Assembly: GCA_027450185.1 (NCBI GenBank)
Contig: DAIDKF010000023.1
Span: 1-36,247 of the forward strand
DNA from: Granulicella sp.
GTDB taxonomy: Bacteria > Acidobacteriota > Terriglobia > Terriglobales > Acidobacteriaceae
DNA length: 36,247 nt
Reading direction: 5' to 3'
The position numbers and the translations under genes were made by a program. Of the stretch, positions 24,073 to 32,051 are shown piece by piece; positions within the stretch are counted from its first letter, which is position 1; every line of letters begins with the position of its first letter. The notes under the pieces were generated by a model. The model saw only the letters and a list, made by a program, of their open reading frames with translations. It did no database searches and was not told the DNA's origin.

Positions 24073-26442
24073 TCAGACAGTCTCACCCTGGGCGAAGTGT
24101 GCAATCCCCTCGGAGAGTCCGTACTTCTCGATGAGCTTCGACCGGCGCACCCGGTCCTTGGGTTTGGTAGAGAACGTGGCATAGCTGCGGTTGTCGAGGT
24201 TGAGGGTGACAACCTTGGTCAACCCGTCCCGGCGCATGTAAAGCCCTTCGCGATCATGCAAGCTTTCGAACAACGCGATCTGCTGCTCGTTCATCTTGAA
24301 CAGCTCGGCATAGCGCTTCCGGTTGAAGGTCGCGTCCTTCAGGAACAGAAAGGATGTGCAGGAGTTCACGATGCTGTCGGCATTCGTGCCGAGGTCGTCG
24401 GCGGACTGGCCGATCATGGTGACGCCGCCAAGATTCTTGCGAACGGTCTTGATCGAAGCCAGGGCACCGTCGAGTAACTGCTTGTTCTTCATGGAAGAGA
24501 AGATCTCTTCGATCAGGATGTGCTTGGGAACGCCAAGATTCGCAGGGTTATAGAGCACATCGTTGATCCGGCGCAGCAGCCACACCATTAATGGCTCGAT
24601 CAGGTCGGCATACTGTTCATTGTTCACTCCCTGGAAGTCGAAGCATTGGAGACGCGACAGTGAGAGGTTGTCCTCGACGTTGTCGAAGACGGCGCTGTAG
24701 ATACCCTTGCCGACCCACTTTGACAGATACCGGTCGAGCTTTTTCGGCAAAAACAGATTCGACAGACGGCGGTTCTCAGGATCAAGCAGGTACATATCCT
24801 GTACGGCCTTATGAATCACATCGTCGTCTTCCGGCTCCAGCTCCGCGCCACCATTGGCGAGCAAGAGCTTCACAAACGAGTACAGGAACTTGATGTTGCT
24901 ATCAGTAGGCTCCAGCGCGAACGGATTGACGCGCGGGCCATCTTTACCTACCCGGTCCACGCGGCCGCCATACAGCTCGACCACACTCTCGTAGCTGCCG
25001 CCGATGTCGAAGATATAGGTAAACCCGCCGTATTTCTGCTCCAGCGCGATGATCTGGTTCCCATGCACCGACTTGCCGGTCCCCGTAGGCCCGAGGATGA
25101 GCATGACCCGCACGCCGTCCACATATACGTCCTGGAAGAACGGCGTCCGTGTGCGCGTCTCGAAGATATTCAGGTACTCCGAATCCAAGTCCTCCGACTG
25201 CGGATGACCGATGTGCGGCGCGAACACCGACGAAAGTCGCGCGTGGTGGTCCTCCGCCAGCCACAGTGGGAAGACGTTGAACCGGTGATTGCCGGGGAAC
25301 ATCGCATAGAATCCAGACAGATTGCCCAGCGTCTCTTCCATCACCTGGGCCCGTGCATCAACAAAGATCCGATGTACAGCAGGAACGATGTCGCGTAGCT
25401 GCTCCCGACTGCGGCCTGCCAGCAGCAATCGCAGGGAGTATTCACCCTGGGCCTTTTTGTCGAGAGCACGGATGACCTCGCTCAGGTCATCCACATTACT
25501 GTTCGCCGCCTTCGCGCCAGCCCCGGTTTCAAGCGAGACCGTATCGCGTCCGCTCATCACGCGCGTCAGCACACCGACCTTGAAGAACGAGATGAACTTT
25601 TCCTGGGCGTCGATCTCGCTTCGAGCCGCAGAGGCGGACTTCACACGCCAGGTCGAGCACAGCACGCTATCGCAATCGAGTGCGAGCAGACCGGAGAAAA
25701 GACAGGGGCGTGATGCCTCCGGCGTCGTCTTCAGCGAAAACATCTGCACGTAACGTTTGCCGACCTGTACATGATCGCTGTGCCATGAGACCGGACTCTT
25801 GACGATCTGCCGGTCCACCCCGGTGTCGCTGCGCAGCTCATCGCGGCTGGACCATTCCTCCAAATTGAACAAATGGCTGAAGAACTGGAAGGCTTCGGCC
25901 TTACCGAGTAGCTTCAGACCAAGCGTGTTGCCGAGATGCGACGCAAGAATGATCGCCGTCTTTTCGAGGTCGGCCAGCATCCGCGAGGTGTCGATGGCGT
26001 CTTCCTGTGGCTTCTTCTCGAACGCTTTGACCTTCGACGGCTCCAGCGTCAGGCACCAATGAAGGTCGATCCTGCGAAACGCTGCCGTCTTATTGAGATG
26101 GGCAAGCCTGTCAGAAGCGAACGTCTCCGTGACTTCATTCGCGTACCTTGACTGCCGGGGAAGGTCGAAGCCGGACATCACCCGCGTGTACTGATACAGA
26201 CACGATCCTTCTGGCAGTCCGCGTAGCGAACCTTCGATGGCCCGCATCCGCGCATCGAGCTCCAGGTCGGTGACACCCTCTTCATCAATCCCGATCAACG
26301 AGAACAGGCATCCGTAGCCGCCGCCTTTGAGCGCGAAGACGTTCGGCCCAACGAATCGCGAGATCGGCACGATGCTGCAAGCCGCTCCGGCCTTCGCGAA
26401 CCATGGTGTATGTCTGTATTGCTCAGTATTTGCGAGGGTCAT
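24073..26442 (-). CDS. virB4: VirB4/TrbE-type conjugation ATPase
   Basis: 789-aa ATPase, the largest energiser of the T4SS. The N-terminal CagE/TrbE domain spans about residues 20-400, with SLRGLPEGSCLYQYTRVMSG and FSLKTTPEASRP. The C-terminal ATPase carries Walker A LILGPTGTGKSVHGNQI (GPTGTGKS at 451-458), FDIGGSYESVVELYGG, VNPFAL, Walker B HILIEEIFSSMKN (about 641-653) and the Gln-containing motif TMIGQSADDLG near 675-685. The second Walker B acidic position has Glu-Glu instead of the common Asp-Glu. It overlaps virB3 by 20 bp, so translation is coupled. Confidence 0.93.
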   Translation of the reverse strand: MTLANTEQYRHTPWFAKAGAACSIVPISRFVGPNVFALKGGGYGCLFSLIGIDEEGVTDLELDARMRAIEGSLRGLPEGSCLYQYTRVMSGFDLPRQSRYANEVTETFASDRLAHLNKTAAFRRIDLHWCLTLEPSKVKAFEKKPQEDAIDTSRMLADLEKTAIILASHLGNTLGLKLLGKAEAFQFFSHLFNLEEWSSRDELRSDTGVDRQIVKSPVSWHSDHVQVGKRYVQMFSLKTTPEASRPCLFSGLLALDCDSVLCSTWRVKSASAARSEIDAQEKFISFFKVGVLTRVMSGRDTVSLETGAGAKAANSNVDDLSEVIRALDKKAQGEYSLRLLLAGRSREQLRDIVPAVHRIFVDARAQVMEETLGNLSGFYAMFPGNHRFNVFPLWLAEDHHARLSSVFAPHIGHPQSEDLDSEYLNIFETRTRTPFFQDVYVDGVRVMLILGPTGTGKSVHGNQIIALEQKYGGFTYIFDIGGSYESVVELYGGRVDRVGKDGPRVNPFALEPTDSNIKFLYSFVKLLLANGGAELEPEDDDVIHKAVQDMYLLDPENRRLSNLFLPKKLDRYLSKWVGKGIYSAVFDNVEDNLSLSRLQCFDFQGVNNEQYADLIEPLMVWLLRRINDVLYNPANLGVPKHILIEEIFSSMKNKQLLDGALASIKTVRKNLGGVTMIGQSADDLGTNADSIVNSCTSFLFLKDATFNRKRYAELFKMNEQQIALFESLHDREGLYMRRDGLTKVVTLNLDNRSYATFSTKPKDRVRRSKLIEKYGLSEGIAHFAQGETV

Positions 26443-26692
26443 AGTAACTCTTCTGGTTGAGGCTTAGGCCCCAGAGCTGGAACATCTTTGGGTGTTTACG
26501 GACGATCAACCACGCCCCGCCCGCCATCATCGGAAAGCTGACGATGGCCAGCAATCGAAGCCCAACGAGGAAAACCGTTACCGTGACGAATATGATCGCC
26601 ATCCATGCTGTGAGGTCGAGACCGAGCTTGGCTCTCGGACGATTCAGCGCTTGATTGATTGGTAACGGCTCTCCCCGCTTGGTCGTGTGCAT
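26423..26692 (-). CDS. virB3: VirB3/TrbD-type small membrane protein
   Basis: 89-aa protein: a polar N-terminus (GEPLPINQALNRP, a typical VirB3 opening), two closely spaced membrane helices (about 27-45 and 46-63) and a C-terminal HPKMFQLWGLSLNQKSYYDP motif. VirB3 works with VirB4 at the inner membrane. The start at 26692 is chosen because the VirB3 opening follows it and it lies just after the virB2 stop codon; longer versions would run into virB2. Confidence 0.85.
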   Translation of the reverse strand: MHTTKRGEPLPINQALNRPRAKLGLDLTAWMAIIFVTVTVFLVGLRLLAIVSFPMMAGGAWLIVRKHPKMFQLWGLSLNQKSYYDPRKY

Positions 26693-26699
26693 GTTGGCC

Positions 26700-27083
26700 T
26701 CACATCGACTGGCCGGTGAGCGAGTCAATCCAACCTGCACCCCATCCGAGCACGCCTGCACCAAACAGCGCGCCGAATAGACCTGGAATCGCGTCCTGAA
26801 ACCGTCCGCTCATCATGCGGATGCCCGCAAAAATGAGGCCACCGAGACAGATCACCGCGCCGGCGTACATGGCAAAAGTTTTGAACGTGGCCATCAGGGT
26901 GGCTGCCCCGGAGAAGTCCATCGTTCCCTGGGCGTGGGCAACACCCGAGAGCGCAAGCGCAAACAGAGCTGGCGCAATCGTGCGCGCTGCGCAGAGCAGG
27001 TTTCGTTTGGAGAAGGGCTGCGCCAATCGCTTGGCAAGGTGGGCTGTGCTGCTTGGGATCACCACACGGTATCTACGGGACAT
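26700..27083 (-). CDS. virB2: VirB2/TrbC-type pilin
   Basis: 127-aa pilin precursor with the long leader typical of the family: basic N-terminus, hydrophobic stretch (TIAPALFALALSGVAHAQG, cleavage after AHA at about residue 52), then two membrane helices in the mature subunit (TFKTFAMYAGAVICLGGLIFAGIRMM and IPGLFGALFGAGVLGWGAGWI). Mature size is about 75 residues, as expected. GGAGGTG seven bases before the ATG at 27083 fixes the start; an in-frame ATG 12 bp upstream lies in front of that site. It is the first gene of the T4SS operon. Confidence 0.88.
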   Translation of the reverse strand: MSRRYRVVIPSSTAHLAKRLAQPFSKRNLLCAARTIAPALFALALSGVAHAQGTMDFSGAATLMATFKTFAMYAGAVICLGGLIFAGIRMMSGRFQDAIPGLFGALFGAGVLGWGAGWIDSLTGQSM

Positions 27084-27158
27084 CGGCACCTCCATCGACT
27101 GGTCTCAGTCGGGAATATGCCGTGATGATTGGGCCAGCGCTACGCTTGCGTCCAATAC

Positions 27159-27186
27159 ATATTATTTATCGGGTGATACGTTTCAA
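27159..27186 (-). promoter_or_regulatory. Promoter of the T4SS operon
   Basis: On the minus strand: TTGAAA (27186-27181), 16-bp spacer, TAATAT (27164-27159). The -35 box lies in the middle of the palindromic site at 27163-27197. Transcription would begin near 27152, about 70 nt before virB2. Confidence 0.65.
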
Positions 27187-27197
27187 GTATCACCTCG
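27163..27197 (-). promoter_or_regulatory. Palindromic operator, copy 1, over the T4SS promoter
   Basis: Arms GGTGATAC and GTATCACC enclose TTGAAAC or its complement; the centre contains TAC-N7-GTA, which fits the T-N11-A rule for LysR-type regulators. It matches 28411-28445 in 34 of 35 positions, in the opposite orientation. The conserved block runs from the outer arm to the start of the -10 region. Confidence 0.8.
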
Positions 27198-27224
27198 TTC
27201 TATCTCGTGCCAATGCTTCAACTT

Positions 27225-28235
27225 CTAACCGATGAGCGTCATCTGAACTGGCTCATCTTTCACCCGTTGCGCAGGACGCTTCCCGTTTGCGATGGAGGCT
27301 TGCAGGGAGATGGCTACTTTGTTTGGTGCCGTTTCTTTGCCATTCTGAGGGAACTGCTTCATGAGCCGCTTGACCAGAATCGGAATGGTCTTCGGATGAC
27401 GCACTTTGTGATAGATCAATGCTGTATCCACGGTCCAATCCATGCCGGCAATCGGACGGATCGTCAGATCTTCATCGAGGTTTGTTCCTTCTCGAATCAA
27501 CGCGAAGCCGTGCCCCCCTTTGACCAGCGTCTGCATCTCTGAAGGGTGAGAGGCACAGGAGTACTCTCCAAGCTGCACACCGGCGTCGCCGAGGAGTTCG
27601 AGCAGCCGCTGGTGAGCATCCGGATGTCGCCGTGGGTGATAGAGAACTGCAAGATTGCCCTGCAAGTCAGAGGTCTGTAGAGAGGCTTTCGCAGCGAGCG
27701 GATCGTCTCGCCGCAAGCAGGCAACGAGCCGGTCTCGCCGCAATTCTTCGATGCGTAGATCCGGGTGCCGTAAGGGCAACGTCACAAAGGCGGCATCAAT
27801 CGTTCCCGACACGACTTCTTCCGCCAGATGCGCCGTATCTCCATGCGTGGGCCGTACAGGGCAGACGGGAAGAATCTCTTTGTGTAGATCGCAGAAGGTT
27901 CGAAACAAGCCGTGATCGACCAGCGGAGTGCATCCGAATCGAACGGAACTAACCTCACCGCGCTCAATCGCTATCAGTGCATCGAGCACTTCATCGCGTG
28001 TCTCCAGCAGGAACCGGGCTAAGACCTTGAATGCAACTCCAGTGTCGGTGGGCCGAATACGCCCGCCCTTCATCTTGCGGAAGAGACGAAGCGAAGCGTT
28101 CTCCTGGAACTGTCGGGCCTGAACGCTGAGATTGGGTTGCGCGGTACGCAACTCCTCCGCAGCAGATCGGAATCCCTGTTTCTCCAGGATCGTCAGCAAA
28201 TATCTGAAATGGCGAAGCTCGGCCCATTCATACAT
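27225..28235 (-). CDS. LysR-type transcriptional regulator of the ICE
   Basis: 336-aa LysR-family protein. The N-terminal winged helix-turn-helix (about residues 5-64) is RHFRYLLTILEKQGFRSAAEELRTAQPNLSVQARQFQENASLRLFRK. A linker helix and a two-lobe effector-binding domain follow (VRFGCTPLVDHGLFRTFCDL, TIDAAFVTLPLRHPDLRIEEL, GHGFALIREG). I chose the ATG at 28235 because the domain starts right after it (MYEWAELRHFRYL); 30 extra upstream codons have no family similarity. The gene lies between the two copies of the 35-bp operator and is oriented with the T4SS operon. It is the obvious candidate to bind both sites and so link transfer genes with excision. The ligand is unknown. Confidence 0.9.
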   Translation of the reverse strand: MYEWAELRHFRYLLTILEKQGFRSAAEELRTAQPNLSVQARQFQENASLRLFRKMKGGRIRPTDTGVAFKVLARFLLETRDEVLDALIAIERGEVSSVRFGCTPLVDHGLFRTFCDLHKEILPVCPVRPTHGDTAHLAEEVVSGTIDAAFVTLPLRHPDLRIEELRRDRLVACLRRDDPLAAKASLQTSDLQGNLAVLYHPRRHPDAHQRLLELLGDAGVQLGEYSCASHPSEMQTLVKGGHGFALIREGTNLDEDLTIRPIAGMDWTVDTALIYHKVRHPKTIPILVKRLMKQFPQNGKETAPNKVAISLQASIANGKRPAQRVKDEPVQMTLIG

Positions 28236-28315
28236 AAGGCACCGCTCGACAAGAAGTAGTAGCGCTCTCGACTCGACTACAAACGAGCGGGTTAACCGCG
28301 TCTCCGCCTGTGGAA

Positions 28316-28344
28316 ATTCTGTCAACTTGAACCCCGGTTATCAA
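28316..28344 (-). promoter_or_regulatory. Promoter of the LysR-type regulator gene
   Basis: On the minus strand: TTGATA (28344-28339), 17-bp spacer, CAGAAT (28321-28316). Transcription would begin near 28309, leaving a leader of about 75 nt. Confidence 0.55.
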
Positions 28345-28357
28345 CAGAAAAGTTGAT
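28340..28357. repeat. Inverted repeat over the regulator's own promoter
   Basis: ATCAAC-AGAAAA-GTTGAT, perfect 6-bp arms. It overlaps the -35 box of the regulator gene and differs from the 35-bp operators, so it may be an autoregulatory site or the target of another factor. Confidence 0.5.
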
Positions 28358-28410
28358 ATTGGCCATAATTACTCCACGGGGCGAGATGCCTGCTTTCGAC
28401 GAAGTTGCCC

Positions 28411-28445
28411 CGAGGTGATACGTGAAACGTATCACCCGATAAATA
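28411..28445 (+). promoter_or_regulatory. Palindromic operator, copy 2, over the excisionase/integrase promoter
   Basis: Arms GGTGATACG (28414-28422) and CGTATCACC (28428-28436) with a 5-base centre: a perfect 9-bp palindrome. It is the inverted twin of 27163-27197 with one mismatch (G for T in the -35 box). Confidence 0.8.
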
Positions 28446-28449
28446 GAAA
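28422..28449 (+). promoter_or_regulatory. Promoter for excisionase and integrase
   Basis: GTGAAA (28422-28427), 16-bp spacer, TAGAAA (28444-28449). Same layout as the T4SS promoter but weaker in both boxes. The following leader of about 185 nt (28450-28637) shows no gene or clear structure. Confidence 0.5.
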
Positions 28450-28637
28450 GTATTAGACAGGACTCTTCTGGCGAGAGAGGCTAGGCACATTTCCCGGTAT
28501 CTTCCGATGCCGTCATTCCACGTTTGGAGATGCTGTATGGCTCTCGCGGTACGAGGTGATTGGGATTTGACCTGAGTGAGAGCTACAGTTCCTTCACCTA
28601 GTGACCGAAGAGGATCAGCGCGAAATGGAGGGGTTCC

Positions 28638-28901
28638 ATGTTTCCGTCATATGCAGTCAGTTCTCAGGAAGGCCCTAGCGGGCTGAAGATGGAGATATTA
28701 GACTCAAATGAACTGGCGTTGCGGCTCAAGGTCAAAGAATCCTGGGTCATCGAGCAGAGCAAGCGATCTCGCACATCCGACCCAATCCCGGTCTTCCGGC
28801 TTGGGAAGCACAGGCGCTATCGCTGGGGCTCACCCGAGATGAATGACTGGTTGTCCCGCCGCGTCAGCTACACGACTACACACAGGGCTGGGGCCCATTG
28901 A
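28638..28901 (+). CDS. xis: Excisionase-like helix-turn-helix protein
   Basis: 87-aa basic protein with a MerR/helix_17-like winged helix: LDSNELALRLKVKESWVIEQ, then PIPVFRLGKHRRYRWGSPEMNDWLSRR (about residues 20-75). This is the fold of excisionases (recombination directionality factors) that bend attachment sites to favour excision. GGAGGGG lies four to five bases before the ATG at 28638; the fold itself would also fit a start at 28689, which lacks a ribosome site. It lies 19 bp before the integrase gene under the same promoter and operator. Confidence 0.78.
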   Translation: MFPSYAVSSQEGPSGLKMEILDSNELALRLKVKESWVIEQSKRSRTSDPIPVFRLGKHRRYRWGSPEMNDWLSRRVSYTTTHRAGAH

Positions 28902-28920
28902 ATCTCGAAAGGAGATTGGA

Positions 28921-30177
28921 ATGGCCCAGCAAGGAAGTTTGTATATGCATCATGGCAGTTGGTATGTCCGCTATTGGGTGACCGTCACGAACGCTGACGG
29001 CTCCGTCACGCGGAAAAACCCTGCCCAACGTTTAGCGAGCGTGAAGGATTATCCGAAAAGGTCGGAGATTCTTCCGCTCAAAAACCGCTTCATCGACGGC
29101 TTGAGAGCGGTCGGGTTTGTGCCGGAGGTGGGGATATCCCTCGATGACTTCGTCGAGCGGACGTTCCTTCCAGCTTGCGAAAAGCGGCTTTCAGGCGCGG
29201 GAGTCAAGTGCTACCGCGATACTTGGAAGTGCCATCTCAAAGCACCTGCAGCCGGCTTGCGTTTTCGGGACGTTCGCCCTGTGCATCTCCAGAACCTGCT
29301 CAACGCAGTGGAGGAGAAGCACGGGAGGAATCTCGCGCACGCGACATACAGGACAATGAAGGTTACGCTGAGCGCGATCTTCACCGAGGGTCGCAATCTC
29401 GGCCTGTATGACGGTACAAACCCAACCACCGGTGTCAGAATCCCCAAGGGCAAGAAGCATGGAAGAAAGCGTCTTGCATATAGCCTTGACGAGATCCTGA
29501 AGCATCTGGAGGTGTTCTCTCAGGAAGGTCCTCTCGTAGTTCCCAAAGCTCTGCCGCGCAAGCGGAGGGCCGGGCTCGGTCGACGAAAGAAGATCGGGGA
29601 CGGCAATCATCGTCCAGTGATTAGCGCAAGCGTCATACGCGCCATCATTGGGGTGACGGGATTTGCAGGATTACGGCGAGGAGAGATTCGAGGACTGTGG
29701 TGGGATGACGACCGTGAAAACGTACTCGCCGTCTGCCGCAGTGTTTGGGGCACGACGCTGAAGAACACCAAGACGGAGGAGGACATCGATGAACCGGGGT
29801 ACGTGCCGATCATCCAGCCTCTCCGCCTACTGCTCGACGCGATCAAGCCGGAACACGCTGCCGGGTTCATCTTCCCGAATCGCGTGGGAGGTGCGCTGGA
29901 CCTCGACAATCTCTCGGACCGTGTCATCAAGCCCATATTTGAAGCGCATGGCTTGGAGTGGAAAGGGTGGCATGCCTATCGTCGCGGTCTCGCAACGAAC
30001 CTCAAGGAACTGGGCGTGGAAGACACCACGATCCAGTACATTCTGAGGCACGAAAACGTGACGACGACGCAGCGTTTCTACATCAAAACGGCGCCTCAGG
30101 TGGCACATGAAGCGATGCAGAAACTGCAAGAAAAAATCAGTGGTACACCACTTGTACACCAAGCGATGATCCACTGA
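28921..30177 (+). CDS. int: Tyrosine-type site-specific integrase of the ICE
   Basis: 418-aa tyrosine recombinase. The N-terminal arm-binding part (GSLYMHHGSWYVRYWV) and the SAM-like core-binding domain (about 80-170, LDDFVERTFLPACEKRLSG) are followed by the catalytic domain: first arginine in GLRRGEIRGLWWDD, the H-x-x-R box HAYRRGLATN, and the last His and Tyr in LRHENVTTTQRFYIK. AAAGGAG precedes the ATG at 28921. The stop codon lies 19 bp from the 3' end of tRNA-Thr, the usual position of an integrase at its own attachment site. It should drive integration into, and with Xis excision from, that tRNA gene. Confidence 0.93.
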   Translation: MAQQGSLYMHHGSWYVRYWVTVTNADGSVTRKNPAQRLASVKDYPKRSEILPLKNRFIDGLRAVGFVPEVGISLDDFVERTFLPACEKRLSGAGVKCYRDTWKCHLKAPAAGLRFRDVRPVHLQNLLNAVEEKHGRNLAHATYRTMKVTLSAIFTEGRNLGLYDGTNPTTGVRIPKGKKHGRKRLAYSLDEILKHLEVFSQEGPLVVPKALPRKRRAGLGRRKKIGDGNHRPVISASVIRAIIGVTGFAGLRRGEIRGLWWDDDRENVLAVCRSVWGTTLKNTKTEEDIDEPGYVPIIQPLRLLLDAIKPEHAAGFIFPNRVGGALDLDNLSDRVIKPIFEAHGLEWKGWHAYRRGLATNLKELGVEDTTIQYILRHENVTTTQRFYIKTAPQVAHEAMQKLQEKISGTPLVHQAMIH

Positions 30178-30196
30178 TTCTAAGTTACAGAAAGTA

Positions 30197-30272
30197 TGGA
30201 GCCGACGAACGGACTTGAACCGTTGACCTGCTGATTACGAATCAGCTGCTCTACCAACTGAGCTACGTCGGC
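30197..30272 (-). tRNA. tRNA-Thr (anticodon CGU)
   Basis: 76 nt including an encoded CCA. Acceptor stem GCCGACG/CGTCGGC, D-arm GCTC-AGTTGGTA-GAGC, anticodon arm GCTGA-TTCGTAA-TCAGC giving CGT at positions 34-36, variable AGGTC, T-arm AACGG-TTCAAGT-CCGTT. All stems pair perfectly. Its 3' end faces the integrase gene, so it is the likely integration target of the ICE. Confidence 0.97.
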
Positions 30273-30285
30273 GAACTCCTTCGTC

Positions 30286-30313
30286 ATTCTATCGGCAATC
30301 ACTTCATCCGCAA
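30286..30313 (-). promoter_or_regulatory. Promoter of tRNA-Thr
   Basis: On the minus strand: TTGCGG (30313-30308), 16-bp spacer, TAGAAT (30291-30286), 13 bp before the mature tRNA. Confidence 0.5.
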
Positions 30314-30483
30314 AATTTCTCTCGCCTGCCCCCGCATCGACCACTCCATCCACTGCTTCACCTCTGTTCTACATCGACACATAATCAAGCCCAATCCTCT
30401 CTTCAGCCCTGCACCTCAACCTCCGCTCGCCACATCTTCCACACATCCCGCTCCCATAATTTCTCCCACGTTATCCACAACGC

Positions 30484-30516
30484 AAAAGGGCCGCCCGGCA
30501 ACAGGGCGACCCTTTT
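30484..30516 (-). terminator. Rho-independent terminator, works on both strands
   Basis: AAAAGGGCCGCCC (30484-30496) pairs with GGGCGACCCTTTT (30504-30516) with one G-U, leaving a 7-base loop, and each strand ends in a T-run. It lies downstream of the DUF6599-like gene and shields the tRNA gene from read-through. Confidence 0.85.
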
Positions 30517-30755
30517 CTATGGGAGGCAGTTTCAACGGAGGCAAAGCCATCGAAACTCTCTGGTGCAAGACTATGTTCGCCTCCCCATGCTGTCAAGAAC
30601 GTTTTCCAGCTTTTATCAACTATATAATAATCAACAACTTAGAGAAATTTACCCCCACTCGCACCGCGTTTTGCCGGTTTTCTTCGGGTACCTTCCACAG
30701 CCGTCGAAAACCCCTTCCGATAGCCCCTCTTCCACGCTCATTCCCCTGCCACCCC
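30517..30755. other. A/T-richer non-coding stretch
   Basis: No gene supported. A TATAATAATC-type block near 30627-30635 could be a -10 element, but nothing convincing lies downstream in either direction. The adjoining 30314-30483 also appears empty. Confidence 0.35.
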
Positions 30756-31931
30756 TCAACAACCTTCCGTTGAATCCGTCCTCCCAAACTGTGCTGGCTT
30801 ATTCTGCGGAGCCAGGTGCAGACTCAAAAACTCCACCTCCACCGCCGCCGGCTTTCCCCGCAGCACCCTGAGCCACGCCCGCCCAAACCCCAGGAACAGC
30901 CCCAGCAGCACTGCCCCGGCGCCCAGCACCCCAGACAGGATCGCAATGTTTTCCAACAGCGTAAATGTTTGAGCCGCAACCACTTTGAACGGCGGATGCA
31001 CATCCTGATTGAAGGCCAGTTGCGACAGGTGGATACCTCCAATCATCCGTTCGGCCTCCTCCGGCGCAAAGCTGCCCGTCGCCAGCAGCACCAGCGACCC
31101 CTCCCGCCTCAGCTTCGTATTCGGCCCCTTCACCTGCGACATCTCATCCCGCACCACAGCCGCCACATTCTCCGCAATCGTCGGCGTCGGATACAGCAGC
31201 AGCGTCAGCGTCTCTCTCCCCCGAGCGTCGTCGTACAGCGCCGTCACCGCCTCGGCCTCCATCTTCCACCCCAGCGATCCCGCCGGCAGCACTCCGCCCT
31301 CGGCCGCATAGCTCACCGGCCCCAGCGCATACCGCAACCCTCCCTCCACCATCCCCTTCCCCGGCGCCAGCGTCGGCAGCATCGGCGCCAGCCCGGAGTT
31401 TCCAAACACCTTCGGCATCGCCTCAGCCAGCGGCTTCAGCGCGGCCACATCCGCCGCCGTCACCTCTCCCCCAAACTTCGCCAGCACCAGGGTCTTCCCC
31501 ACCACAAACAACACCGCCCCATCGCCAACGGCGTCTTCAACCCCCAACTCCTTGCCCACCTTCATCCCCGGCCGCTCCGCCAGCGTAAACGCGCTATCGG
31601 CGCCCGTCCTGTCCCCGAACTCAATCGCCTCGACGTGCACCTCGCGTCCCCCACGCGCATACTCAGCCACCTTCGACCGCTGTTCTCCACACTCGGCCAG
31701 CGCCTCTTTGCTCACGCTCTCCAGCCAGTAGCCGGACACTGCTCCCGACGTCGCTCCCACCACCGCCGTCCGCGTCCACTCCCCAAACTTCACCGGCAGC
31801 AGCGGAGCACTCGGCTCCATCAGCGTCACCGGCGTCTGCGCCGCCAACCCCGCCGCCAACCCCAGCGCCAGCAATCCCAGCGCCAGCAATCCCAGCGCTA
31901 CACTCCGTCTTGTCCCCAAGCCCAGGCCCAT
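30756..31931 (-). CDS. DUF6599-like exported, membrane-anchored protein
   Basis: 391-aa protein. The leucine-rich signal peptide (GLLALGLLALGLAAGLAA) is encoded by imperfect tandem repeats. The mature start LLPVKFGEWTRT, then ALAECGEQRSKVAEYARGG and EVHVEAIEFGDRTGADSAFTL, resemble DUF6599 proteins common in Acidobacteria. Two similar halves are suggested (a second AVTALYDDARGRETLTLLLYPTP region). A C-terminal membrane helix (ILSGVLGAGAVLLGLFLGFG, about residues 330-350) anchors it. Function is unknown. It is followed by a strong terminator and lies downstream of the amidase gene in the same direction, with a 120-bp gap. Confidence 0.72.
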   Translation of the reverse strand: MGLGLGTRRSVALGLLALGLLALGLAAGLAAQTPVTLMEPSAPLLPVKFGEWTRTAVVGATSGAVSGYWLESVSKEALAECGEQRSKVAEYARGGREVHVEAIEFGDRTGADSAFTLAERPGMKVGKELGVEDAVGDGAVLFVVGKTLVLAKFGGEVTAADVAALKPLAEAMPKVFGNSGLAPMLPTLAPGKGMVEGGLRYALGPVSYAAEGGVLPAGSLGWKMEAEAVTALYDDARGRETLTLLLYPTPTIAENVAAVVRDEMSQVKGPNTKLRREGSLVLLATGSFAPEEAERMIGGIHLSQLAFNQDVHPPFKVVAAQTFTLLENIAILSGVLGAGAVLLGLFLGFGRAWLRVLRGKPAAVEVEFLSLHLAPQNKPAQFGRTDSTEGC

Positions 31932-32051
31932 ACAAGGCCCAGACTACACCAACCGCCCAAACGTGAGCATCACCGGGCAGCCATCCCCCGCCGGCACTCC
32001 TGCCATTGCCGCGGCCGTGGCCTCAGTGAAAAGCCGGAAGCCTCCGCTCGC

